Below, in pieces: positions 19,891-30,745 of a DNA stretch of 64,000 nucleotides. Position 1 is the first letter of the stretch. The number at the start of each line of letters is the position of its first letter. This stretch comes from Thamnidium elegans (Eukaryota > Mucoromycota > Mucoromycetes > Mucorales > Mucoraceae), in the NCBI GenBank assembly GCA_025201345.1, contig JAIXMG010000029.1, positions 1 through 64,000 of the forward strand. The letters run 5' to 3'. Under the pieces are notes generated by a model. It made no database searches, was not told where the DNA came from, and saw nothing but the letters and a program-made list of their open reading frames with translations. Both the position numbers and the translations under genes were made by a program.

Positions 19891-20260
19891 AGCGTAAGAG
19901 ATTAATCACTGTAAATAAATTACAGGCTCTTCTATTTTCTATTTTTTTAATTTTTTTCTGCAGCTTTTACATGTATTGTATATTGTATACCCTAATAAAA
20001 AACCATGGCAACGAAAACTTGGTCCCCTTTTTCGGTTAATTCAATTACTAAAATGTCTGAATTTTAAAGTGTAGATCACCCACTAGTGATTTAAGGTGAT
20101 ACAAACGTTTATTAAAAACAATAATTATTGACATTTTTATAATTATAATTGTTATTATTATTATAAAAGTAAGAAACAAGAAAATAAAGGAAATGTATGT
20201 TTATGTTATATATACTAAAGCAGTAATAGAGTTAGTTTAACAAAGAGTTAATTTTGCTGC

Positions 20261-20291
<31 letters not shown>

Positions 20292-20458
20292 GTGTACACT
20301 GAATGTACTACTATAAAACTTACAACTGGTCTCCTCTTTTTTTTTCTCTCTCTCTCTTTCTTTTTTCATTTTCTTCCTTCTAATTTTCTGTCCTCTCCTC
20401 TTTAGCTTTTATATATATATATACCTATAAATACTTGTAAAACTATATTAGATTCCCA

Positions 20459-22109
20459 ATGAGTAATACCAGGTACACAATCAGTAGAGATCGAATGGCA
20501 GACCTTCGAGTAAGTTAAACCTTTTTCCCTCCAAAAAAAAAAAAAAAAAAAGGCTAATTTTTTTTTGTTTTTTGTTTGAATTGCAGGGCGGCTCAGATAG
20601 GTACATAAAAATAAAAATAAAAATTAAAAGCCCAATTTTCTTATACATGTGAATTTACTTATAGTACGGATGCATTCGGACCAACAAGAACGACTGGAGA
20701 GACAACCAGTCAAAGATATCAAACAAACAACAGTTACGAAACCAGACCTTCTACGTATGAAATGCAAGAAAGACAGACCAGTCAAAACGTAGTAGCATCT
20801 GCAGCCCATACAGATATTTCAGAAAGGGACGGTTACTTGGCCGAGGTAAGGGGGTCCCTTTTTTTTATATAAATATATATAAAAGAGAGGAGTTATTTTG
20901 TATTCTAATTCATTATAATAGGTTGGAGAGATTTCATCATGTATAAAAGTTATTCATCAAAATATCGACCTTATAAGTGAATTACACGACTCTTCACTTG
21001 TCAGTATCAACGAGCAACAATGGAAGAAAAATTCAAGTCAGCTTTCTCAATTTGTTAATGAAACATCTAGTATGAATACAAATATTAAAAATAGAATTAA
21101 GGCTCTTGAGTCTAGTAATGCAAAACACCCCAATAATTCCGATTTAAAAATTAGAAGGGCACAGGTACACACACACATCTTATAAGTTACATCATTATAT
21201 TTAACTTGTTTAATTATATAAGGCTGCTAGAGTAAAGAAAGAATTCATCACTTGTATTCAAAGATATAAAGATGTCGAAGGTTCTTTTAATCAAAAGTAT
21301 CGTCAGCGTGTTGCTAGACAAATTAAAATTGGTAAATATATATTCATAAGTAAAGAACTTGTAGGTTAAAATTCTGTAATTATAGTAAAGCAAGACGTGA
21401 CAGAAGAAGAATTGGATGCTATTATTGACTCTGATCAACAGAACCAAATTTTCGCTCAAAGTGTACATAAAAACAAATAATTGTAGTATATACAAAAAAA
21501 AATTGACATTTTTTATTTATCCACAATAGTTGATGCAAAATAGTAGAACAGGTCAAGCAAAAGCAGTATTATCTGAAGTTCAAACCAGACATGACGACAT
21601 TAAACGTATTCAAAAAACCATTTTGGTAAAATTTACACATTAAGTATATATATACACATAAAAATAATAATAATAACAATGATACATAGGAATTGGCTCA
21701 ATTATTTGAAGACATGCAAATGATGGTAGAAGAACAAGGCGAAACGTTTGATCAAATTGAACATAATGCCGAAACTGCTGCTGTTGATATAGAAAAGGGT
21801 GGATCTCATATTGATAGAGCTATTGTTATTGCAAAGTCTACTCGTGCTGTACGTTTATATACATTTATAACATTGAATTATCATTTTACCTAATGTTTTT
21901 TATTTTATTTTATTTAGAAAAAATGGTGTTGTTTCTTTATTACCATTATTCTTGCTGTGGTTATTGCTATTCTTGTTTGGTGGTTTGCATTTGATCATCC
22001 TGTAAGTTTTTTCGTTTTTTTTTTTTTTGATTATTATTATACAATCTTAATTTTTGATTATTATTAGGGTGTTGGTGGTGGTAGCAGTAATAATGAATCT
22101 CAGCAATAA
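20459..22109 (+). CDS. Syntaxin-type Qa-SNARE (Sso1/Sso2-like)
   Basis: This is a membrane t-SNARE that would drive fusion of secretory vesicles with the plasma membrane together with SNAP-25- and synaptobrevin-type partners. The model has ten exons: 20459-20509, 20587-20600, 20665-20845, 20922-21164, 21223-21331, 21386-21462, 21530-21625, 21690-21848, 21918-22001 and 22068-22109, giving 351 residues. A divergent N-terminal part (about 1-80) precedes helices of the Habc type. The SNARE helix carries LFEDMQMMVEEQGETFDQIE, with the zero-layer Gln at 273. A basic KSTRAKK linker and a transmembrane segment (about 314-333, FFITIILAVVIAILVWW) follow. A Gly-rich tail after the membrane anchor is unusual, since most syntaxins end near it. 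Exon 2 is only 14 nt. A (TTA)n run follows in the 3' region. Confidence 0.9.
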
Positions 22110-22170
22110 TGTTTACTGCTGAATTTTATATGTGCACTTGAGAAACATCTACTCTTACTTACTTACTTAC

Positions 22171-22180
22171 TTATTACTGC

Positions 22181-22214
<34 letters not shown>

Positions 22215-22215
22215 T
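22171..22215. repeat. (TTA)n microsatellite
   Basis: About 14 TTA units lie 60 bp after the syntaxin stop, probably in the 3' UTR. Confidence 0.85.
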
Positions 22216-22401
22216 CCTTATTGCGACTAAGATTTTTTTTATATTTTTTTTATTTTTTTTTATGTGTGAGGTTTTTTTTTTATATATGTATGTATAAAAA
22301 TGAAGAGAGAAAAAGAAAAAAAAATGTATACAAGTGAAAAAATGGCAAAAAAAAGATAATATAACAAATAAAATAAACAGTAAAAAAAGGTAGATGAGCT
22401 T

Positions 22402-24161
22402 TTAGGTATCTATAAGCATATCAACTGAACTTGGGGAATAATCTTCAATTTCACCAATATCAAAATCATGAACTTCCATTACAGTCTTTCCTTCATCAGA
22501 GTTTGCGGATCTTCTACGTTGCATTAATACAACAGCTTTTGTATCCGAGAATTGTATCTTCCAAACAGTTTTAGCGGGTTGAGTAAAATTACGGATAAGA
22601 CGTCCTTGTTTTATATCCCACAATTTAATTCTACCATCATTACCAGCACTAACCATACGTCTATCGTCAAACTGTAAACAAGTAACTGAATTATCATGAG
22701 CTGAAATTTGTTGAATACATTCATAATGTTGAAGATCCCATACACGTAAACAACCATCAGAACCACCACTGACAAGTGTTGAACCAGATAATTGAAGTTG
22801 TCCTACAAGTGATGTATGCCCATGCAGTGTAGCTAAGCATTGTCCAGTTTCAGCTGACCAAACACGAATATTAGAATCCAAAGAACCTGTCACTACTTTA
22901 TGTCCATCAAAAGCAATTGCATAAATTTGTGTATAGTGACCAGCTAGCACATGAAGACATCTACCTGTGCGTAAATCCCATACTCTTGCAGTTGAATCGT
23001 ATGAACCAGATACAACAATATTGCCACTAATTTCCATACACCGAACACTTGCTTGATGACCAAGTAATACATGTAATAAAGCTCCTCTTTGAATATCCCA
23101 TACTCTCATTGTTGTATCCCTTGATCCTGTGACTGCAATTCTCTTGTCTTTCATTCGAAGGCAACGAACAGTTGAATTATGACCACGCAATGTATGACGT
23201 AACTCACCCGTGTTAAGGTTCCAAACACGAACATCACTATGACAATAAAATTAGTATTTTTTTTTTTTTTTTTTTTTTTTTGTAAGCCTTACCGATCACA
23301 TCCGCCTGTAACTAGGATACGTTCAGGATCATGCTTTTCTCCACCCTTAAATTGTAATGCCCAAACGCCACCTTCATGACCTTCTAAAGTCCGCACCTTT
23401 TCAGCGGTATTTGTATCAAATACTTCAATTCTATGATTATCACAACCAACAACAATATATTTTTCATCATACTGTAAAGAAGTAACTAAACCATCACCAA
23501 AGCCATCTTCTACAACTTTTACTTTTCCGCCATGAGCCCAAGCAGCAGCAATATTATATTTTCGCTTAAAATATTCTCTGTAAGAGAAATTTCGGCGTTG
23601 ACTCGGTGGATCCAATAGTTCTCCGCCGCATATACTTGAATTACGTCGGCGATACTGATGCTTCATACAAAGAGATTTCCAAGTGGCTTCATCTTTTAAT
23701 AAAGAGTTCCATAAAGTAGATACAGTAGCAGCTCTTGCTAATGTTTTTGGATCATCGATAAATGTTAATACATGTAAAGATATTTCTATAGGCAATTCCT
23801 TTAAGAAATCAATTTTTAATCTAGGTGCGATAAGGTTATTTAAATAAGTCAGCTGAGAGTTATCACAACTATTGATAATTTCATAAAGTAAGAATTGCTT
23901 TTGTTGAGGTGTAAGTTGTTGAAAGGATTGTTTTAATTGTCGTAAATGACTTAATTGATCTTCATCAAAACTAAACTCTGTACCAAGGTTAGTTGATTCC
24001 GTAAAAGAAGTTCTTAATCTTTGACTAGGTCTATTTGAATTATTGCTTTTGTTGGATTGACTTGGAAGTGGTGTACTATGTGATGAAGAAGAAGAGCTAT
24101 TATAATTGAAGTTAGGTGGTGTAGCAGGTGGTGAAATATCTTCTGGTGCACATATATCCAT
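22402..24161 (-). CDS. F-box/WD40 protein, Cdc4/Fbw7-like SCF substrate receptor
   Basis: The protein would recruit phosphorylated substrates to an SCF ubiquitin ligase. Two exons (24161-23293 and 23236-22402) encode 567 residues. A Ser/Asn-rich start is followed by a helical dimerisation-like segment (about 85-118). Next come an F-box (about 119-165: LPIEISLHVLTFID ... LWNSLLKDEATWKSL) and seven to eight WD40 blades from about 225 on. Blade motifs include TGSRDTTMRVWD, SGSYDSTARVWD, TGSLDSNIRVWS and SGGSDGCLRVWD. The order 'D-domain, F-box, eight-bladed propeller' is that of Cdc4, Fbw7 and Pop1. Which orthologue it is cannot be decided here; Met30/sconB-type is the main alternative. Confidence 0.9.
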
Positions 24162-25259
24162 TTTTTTTTTAAAAAAATTAATTTACTGGGGGTGAAGTTA
24201 TTATTAGAAGAAGAAAGTGTATATGTATACGAGTGTGTGTGTGTGTATTGGGTTAAATTTGTGTGGTGTGATTAAAAATAAGCCACAATAGATTTACATT
24301 GGTTAAAAGAAACTCCTTTTTTTTTCTTTTTTTTTTTTTCTATTCCTTTTAAAGAATACCCTATTCATTGTTTCCACATTTTTTTGTTTGATTGTTAATT
24401 TTGGCACGAAAGAATTTATAATAAATATGTATCAATTCAAAGAGGGCTTTTTATTAAAACATACTTGAAACTCTTAAAGTATAGTATCATCAAGAGTCTA
24501 AAATAGGTTCATATTCATTCTTTTTCTGCGATCTTTCCTTGTCCGTCTTTTAAACTCATATTATTTCGCTATAAAAAAAAAAGAGTAAAGTAACGTATAA
24601 ATTCTTTTTACTAGTTATTTTTTTAATACGTAAGCTATTTTAAAGATATAAACTGTGGTCAATAATTTTTGTGGAAATAGTAATGTATTCATTACAGTGG
24701 GCTCTTCAATTCTTTTTCACTAAATCCTTAAATTGGTAGTGGAACGACTATATTTGGAACACTGTTAATGCGTGCAACCGTTTCCAGCTCCGTTCATTTC
24801 CCTTTTGAAAGAGTCTGGTTGAGGTAACACACGCAAAAGGCTTATGCCGTGGAACACTTTTTACCGTAATTTTAGAGCAAATGATGTTTAGTTACATAAA
24901 CAATACTAAATCTCTTCCCCGTGTATGAGACGGTCATGTAGGAAATAAGGGTTCCTTCTTCCAGCTGTTATTCCATACTTAGTCTCAAAGGTAAATTAAA
25001 CCCAAAGCACAGCCAAGAAGCCATTCACACTTAAAGAGGAGAAACCATACAGTCTATTATGTATGAGTTAGTATAAAGAATATAAGTTTAAGTATATGCA
25101 TTATTACCATATATGTATATTTTATGAATAATATAAAAGAACTTTTAACATTATTGATGTCAGGTATATTTATCGTACCGCTAAGTCTGCGACTGTTTAT
25201 TTATGATATGGGCTCAGTAACAAAGTTTTTTTTTCTTCTTCTTTTTCTTTCTTGCTTAA
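24162..25259. other. Divergent intergenic region, 1.1 kb
   Basis: It lies between the divergent starts of the F-box gene and the glutamine amidohydrolase and probably holds both promoters. A (GT)n stretch lies near 24233-24246 and T runs near 24318-24341. I see no gene or RNA. Confidence 0.5.
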
Positions 25260-26072
25260 ATGTTGAATGTCAAAAAGTTTAATTTAACTTATACTCGGTG
25301 TTATTGTGAAGAAAATATTTATCTCTTGTGTAAAGAGATTGAAGAAAAACAGAATGAAACACTTGAACATTGTTCCGTAGTTTATATTAGTAACGATGAC
25401 AGAATGGTAACTATTTATTTACTTTTGATAAAAGGTAGCCACGCTAACAAAAATATACATGCTAGGTACCTTTATGGAAACAAAAAGCAGGAGTAGGTCA
25501 ACAACCAGTGGTTTGGGTGAGAAGGGGAAAATTTAGTATTTTTTTTTTTTTTTTTTTTTTTTTAATTCTAAATGATTTTTGTGAAGGATTATCATGTCAT
25601 TTTATATGTTGATGGAACTGAAGATAACGAAGCAATGATATATGATTATGATACAACCCTTTCATTCCCTTGTTCTGCCCAAGAATATATTATTGAAACA
25701 TTTAAACCAGAATACAAGTTGAAAAAGAAGTTTGACAGGTATACAAATATTATGTGTATATATTTAAAGTAACTGACACATGGGTTTATTAGATATTTTC
25801 GATTTGTTGGGGCCAAGACATACTTGGAACAATTTTCTTCTGATAGAAGTCACATGGTATGTTTAATAACTATAATAATAATAATTGATTTGAGTAACTA
25901 ATAACAATAACAATAACAAAAGATGAAAAAAGATGGGACGTATTACGCTGAACCACCGTTATATCCACCAATCAAATCTAATCAAAACCCAAACAATTTG
26001 TTTGACTTTATTTCCATGAAAGAGAATGAATATGGTACAGTTTATTCAACAAGTGAGTTTTACTGTTTATAG
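25260..26072 (+). CDS. Protein N-terminal glutamine amidohydrolase (NTAQ1 family)
   Basis: The enzyme deamidates N-terminal Gln to Glu, feeding proteins into the Arg/N-degron pathway. Five exons (25260-25406, 25466-25516, 25587-25738, 25793-25856, 25923-26072) give 187 residues, close to the roughly 200 of animal homologues. The catalytic triad is visible as Cys16 in YCEEN, His69 in WDYHVIL and Asp86 in MIYDYDTTL. Further family motifs are ISNDDRM, the SDRSHM turn and YAEPPLYPPI. The end YSTSEF aligns with the family C-terminus, but a GTGAG just there could be a donor site for one more short exon. Confidence 0.93.
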
Positions 26073-26226
26073 TTTATAAGGTATCACGAGAAAAAAGAAC
26101 CCCCCCTCCCCTCATTTATATTTTTTACTCCCTCTTTTTTTGTATTTTTACTTTTTCCCCCTTTTTTTCTTTCTTTCTCTTTTTCTCTCGTATATGTGTG
26201 TATATAAACAATAATAATAATAAAAT

Positions 26227-26538
26227 ATGCCAACACGAAAAGCACAAAATATATCAGAAGCTAAATTAGCACGATTATTACAATATAATAAAAACTTGAA
26301 AGAACAGTTAGATATTCCAAGAATTACAGTATCTGAAGCATCTTCCAGGTAAAAAAATAAATAATAATAATACACTAAAAAAAAAATAACTGTGCTTACC
26401 CCTCAAATAATTCTTAGTTTAATAGATTATTGCAATGAAACTAAAGATCCTTTACTTCCTTCTATTTGGGGACCTATAGACAAAAAGGACGATCCTTTTA
26501 CACCTACTAATAATGGAGGTTGTTGTAACATAATGTAA
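26227..26538 (+). CDS. Heterotrimeric G-protein gamma subunit
   Basis: It pairs with a G-beta propeller at the plasma membrane and takes part in nutrient or mating-factor signalling in fungi. Two exons (26227-26348 and 26418-26538) encode 80 residues. The GGL helix spans about 8-55 (SEAKLARLLQYNKNLKEQL, then SLIDYCNETKDPLLPSIWGP). The protein ends Cys-Cys-Asn-Ile-Met, a CaaX box for prenylation preceded by a likely palmitoylated Cys. Start and stop agree with fungal Ste18/Gpg1-type proteins in length. It follows the amidohydrolase by 154 bp on the same strand. Confidence 0.93.
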
Positions 26539-26606
26539 ACATATCTTTATTAAAATATGTATATTTTTTTTTCTCGGTTGATGAAATGGTTTATTTTTTT
26601 TACCCC

Positions 26607-26953
26607 TTAATATTTTGGATTGATTTTTCCTGTTGCTTCATATAATTTAATTGCTTCTAATAAACTGTCTTCTGGTACTCGATGCTGCATTAAAAATTTA
26701 TCGTTCAAGTGTAATACAGGTACATCAAACATGTACTTATCATGGAATTCTATTGGGCATTCTTCTTCATGAATATCCAACACTGTTAAACTAAATGGTG
26801 TCTACGCTTATTTTATTTAGTTTTCTTCATCTGTTTTACATTCATATATTATTTTACCTTTTTTTGAACTCGAAGAATAGCTTCTCTAGCATTGGTACAT
26901 AATGAACACGTACTAGAAGAAAATAATGTAATAGCTGCTTTACGGACTGACAT
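26607..26953 (-). CDS. Small glutaredoxin-like protein (DUF836 family)
   Basis: This 96-residue protein has exons 26953-26858 and 26801-26607. It starts with a beta strand and a redox motif, ITLFSSSTCSLCTNAREAI (a CxxC). It then has the thioredoxin-fold cis-Pro strand DVPVLHLND and a C-terminal helix LLEAIKLYEATG. It resembles the short glutaredoxin-like proteins of the yeast YDR286C/human C5orf63 type. Those are of uncertain function, and a mitochondrial or cytosolic thiol role is only suggested. It shares a 157-bp divergent promoter region with the Bmt2 gene. Confidence 0.88.
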
Positions 26954-27110
26954 GATACGAGAAAAATTAAAAAAAAGATCCAAAATATCCCCCCCCCTTA
27001 ACCCAATTTTTTATGTTGTTATTTTTTGCATTGTACAGTCACGTTAAAGTCACAATCCCCTCTTCCATTTTTTTTTTCTTTTCCTTTTTTTTTTTTTTAC
27101 ATATCAAAAA

Positions 27111-28031
27111 ATGGCAAAGAAACAAAAAAAGAAGCAACCCATTACAACTCGAGTTCAACCTACCGATGCTAAATTTAAACACTCTAGAGTAGAAACTGCT
27201 CGACTTATTCGTCGCTTCCATGTATTAAATAAAGAATTAGCAAAATGTAGAGCAGAACCTAGTCCAGCAAACGTAACATACGAACAAGATATCTTGAAAG
27301 AAATGGAATCCATGGGTGGATTAGATTGGTATCAAAAGGCTTCACAGTTAGGCCAGAGTAAAACTCGAGGAGGTGATTCCTCTAAATGGTTAATTCAAAC
27401 TTTAAAATCACATTGCAAGGAACAGCTTGATGGTTCAGCAAGGCCTTTAAAAGTATTGGATATTGGTGCCGTTGCACCTGATAATTACAAACCTTACAGT
27501 TCTTGGATTACTGCAAAGCCAATCGATTTAAATCCACAACATCCAGATATCCAAAAGCAGGACTTTTTAAAAATGACACCTCCCTCTACGGATGATACAA
27601 GGTTTGATATTGTGTGTTTAAGTCTAGTCATTAATTTTGTAGGGGATCCTAAAGACAGAGGTACATATATTATTGATTCCCGAGTGATATATAAACTAAC
27701 AGTTTAATGCGTGTATTTAGGTCAAATGTTGATTCATACCCGTCACTTTCTTACTTCACCATCCATCTCAAATAGATTACATTACCTCTTTTTAGTAGTA
27801 CCTTTACCATGCATTGATAATTCTCGGTACATGACACACGAATACTTGCTATCCATGATGACGTCCATTGGATATACCAAATGTATTCATCGCCATTTCT
27901 CCAACAAACTTGCCTATTATTTATTCGAACTTACGAGTGTACCTAGTACAAAAAATATCAATTGGAAAAAGAAGATTTTACCTGGAAAAGAAGGTGGTGC
28001 ACGAAATAATTTTGCTGTAGTTATAGAGTAA
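27111..28031 (+). CDS. BMT2: 25S rRNA adenine-N1 methyltransferase, Bmt2 family
   Basis: It is a nucleolar SAM-dependent enzyme that methylates N1 of an adenine in the large-subunit rRNA (A2142 in yeast). Two exons (27111-27660 and 27721-28031) encode 286 residues. The N-terminus is very basic (MAKKQKKKQ), as for nucleolar targeting. The family signature GGLDWYQKASQLGQSKTRGG lies near residue 67-86. The SAM-binding motif LDIGAVAPDNY and the catalytic-region motif FDIVCLSLVINFVGDP follow. The C-terminal GRNNF-like motif is present as GARNNF. The intron is 60 nt. Length and domain order are normal. Confidence 0.94.
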
Positions 28032-28032
28032 T

Positions 28033-28067
<35 letters not shown>

Positions 28068-28395
28068 ATTAAAAAGTTGCTTAACAACCAGTTTGATGTG
28101 TGACAACCAACTATTGTCTCTTATGCAGGACGCCATTGTCTAATACTGGAGTTTATAATAGCGGATAATATTTTCATTGGTGCAGACAGTGATCGTCTTT
28201 TTTTTTTGTGCAGTTATGTTCCTGTCAAGTTTTTTTATAAGCGTACATGAAAGAACTTTAACTTAAACTGATTGCAGATTTTGAAAGGATCGAACGAGCT
28301 GTTTATTTTTTATGATAAACATGGCTTAATAGTACCCATTTTTTTTTATATATGTGTAGGAATAATGTTTATTAATGTATGTGTATTAGAAGAGT
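28032..28395. other. Convergent 3' region
   Basis: This is the space between the convergent Bmt2 and Rad4 stops. It has a poly-T run at about 28037-28063 and no gene. Confidence 0.5.
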
Positions 28396-30745
28396 TTAAT
28401 CTTCTGGAAGAAACCCTCCTCCTTCATTATTATCATACGATGCCCATACATCGTCTTGTTTTTCTTTACCATAGTCGTGGTCAACTCTTGCTTTGATTAA
28501 AAGAGACTTGATTAATTTTCTCCATCTTAATAACGTATCCTTTTCTTGTTTTTCAATTGCTTTCATAGCTTCGTTTTGATCGTGTTCTTCCCATGCTTCT
28601 AGTAAAATGTGTCTTGATTCTTCTGCTACAACTATACCATTTATAACAGGCACAGCTCTCATTTTTACAAACTCAAAATCGACCTAACAAAACATAAAAT
28701 TAAATAAATACATTCAACAACATGCTTCTTTTTTTTTGTACCACAGCGTCGGCATAATTAATTCCTAATTTATTTGCCATTTTTGAAATTCCTTTAACTG
28801 AAATAGTAATATTAAAAGTGTATCCTTTTTGTTTTGATTTTTTTGCTTCTAGCTTACTTGGTATATGTGCAGCTCCTTTTGGCAACATGGTAGGTGTAAA
28901 AAGATCAATATTTCCGTATGCATTTTTAACGATTTTACCCTAATATACATATTTAGAAAAAAAAAACCTCTACTTTTTATATATTTATATACGGGTCTTA
29001 CGTTCACTATAGGCGGAGGTACATATAACTGTGTTTGCCATTCTCCATAACAAGGTACCATCATCTCATTTCCTTCTTGTTTAGCTCTCTCCTTTTCTCT
29101 CTTTTTTTCAATTGTGATAGCAATAGCTTTGACCATCTTTAACGGTTGTTCACCCTTCTTGATCTCTCGACCAGCTTTTCTAAATGTATCTGCTGTACAT
29201 AACGTCTTTACACATTCTCTTGGATAGACTTTCTCTCCTCGTATAATACCTAGTACAGGTTCCTTCGGATATAAGATTTCAAACTTTTTTAAATGCCGTT
29301 CTAATGCGTACAGTGGATGGTTATTGAATTTGCCAATTGCTTTAGGCATGACCTCATGCAACCTTCTTTGGTCTAATGCCTGTCTTTCTTCAATATCCCT
29401 ATCATTCATCACATTGTATTGTGTCAATATATCAAGACATATTTCAGACCATAATTTAAGTCCTGCAGTTGCTTCGCGTTTAGTGAGAGGCCTTTCACGG
29501 TCCTTGATTGCTTTTTCGTAATGAGAAGTGTATCTTCTTGTGACATCAGTAATATTACCGTGACCCTTTTTGTTGCTGACTGGATCAAAAGCTAAGACCA
29601 ATGAGAGTCGATTGGTACGGTCTAATTGTGCAGGTTCCATACGTAAAGGTTGATCTATAAGGCCTCGAATTGGATCTACACATACCCACTTGTCTTCTAA
29701 AAATACTTCGGCCCAAACAATGGGCGGTTTTGCTTTACTGTCTTTTAACTGTACGTTGATATCTACAGGAGCTCGTAAATTTCTTCTAAATTCAAATTGA
29801 ACAGAAGTAGAAGATTCTTCTTGTTGAGGTAAACTACTGGATTCTTTGGTCTTGGTGGGTGCCTTATACGATACAGGCTGCAATGAGCAAACGAGACGTG
29901 CCTCGTACCCACAAGTTCTCAACGCAGAGACAAATAGTTGTGCACTGGTATCGCGAGTACCAGATTTTAACGAAAGCAAATCTAGAAATTTATCAAAATT
30001 TTCGACATAGTCACTTTCTTCATTTGATTGACGTTTCTCAATCAATTTTTGAAGGTTGTTGGTGTTAAAATAATAAGAAGGTCTAGTCTGTAGTCCAGGT
30101 CCTGTTAGTTTAAAGTAATCGTTCCACCAGGATATCAAGTCTTTTATGCCAGATATTGTGTTGGATTGAATAATGTGAGGTGGAATAATTGACTTCAAAA
30201 CAGACTACAATTGTTCGAAAATAAGTAAATCGCTATTATATTTATTATATATATATATTTTTTTTTACTTGAATTTCCGAATTCGAACACCAACGGTTTC
30301 GTAACTTGTAGTGAGCTATTAGACATAACATATGGGAGTTATGTATCCAGTCACGAAGAGCTCGTTCGAAAGCAAGTTCCATGTGTGATTTTTTGGGTGC
30401 TTTAATCGGTGCATCCATAGTAATTTCAATATCATTATACACAGGTTCTTCGTCAAATTTTGGTAGCTCGATTTTCTGCCAATCGATTCCTTCGTCATCG
30501 TCATCGTCTTCGTCTTCTGTATCCTCTATTGTGTTACTATCGGATTCTGTATTTGCTTCTACAGGTACATTGTTATCATCTATTATATCCGTTTCTGTAA
30601 TATCCTCGTTCAAAGTAACTGCGCATTCTATTTTTTCCTTTCCTTTACGCTTTTTAGAAGCTTGTGCGGAGGAGATAGCCAAGTCTGTATCGTTCTTTCT
30701 TTTATTCGGTATTTCTTTACTTTTGCTGTTTCCGTTGGTGACCAT
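28396..30745 (-). CDS. RAD4: Rad4/XPC nucleotide-excision-repair protein
   Basis: It recognises helix-distorting DNA lesions in the nucleus and starts nucleotide-excision repair, with a Rad23-type partner. Four exons (30745-30269, 30204-29002, 28939-28742, 28683-28396) give 721 residues. A basic and acidic N-terminus with a run of Asp (DEDDDDDEG) precedes the transglutaminase-like fold ([19 protein letters not shown] ... [16 protein letters not shown]). BHD1 is marked by [17 protein letters not shown]2 by [12 protein letters not shown] ... GNIDLFTP, and BHD3 by [10 protein letters not shown] ... [10 protein letters not shown]. An in-frame ATG 66 nt upstream would add a hydrophobic leader that makes no sense for a nuclear protein, so I chose the inner start. 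The C-terminal tail after BHD3 is long. Confidence 0.95.

Larger units (their letters stand above)
18043..20458. other. AT-rich transition from transposon island to genes
   Basis: No complete gene is visible. It holds a short inverted repeat pair (about 18678-18725 and 19447-19496, around ACCTGGTGCT) and a third related GTGAGCACCAG near 18845. There is also a weak coding-like fragment at 19615-19863 and a poly-T run before the syntaxin gene. Confidence 0.4.

Noticed and set aside
24318..24341. T runs as transcription terminators
   Set aside because: Homopolymer T runs are everywhere in this genome and lie in promoters and introns as well.
28865..30504. Open frames in other frames or strands across Rad4
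   Set aside because: They are shadows of the well supported Rad4 exons.
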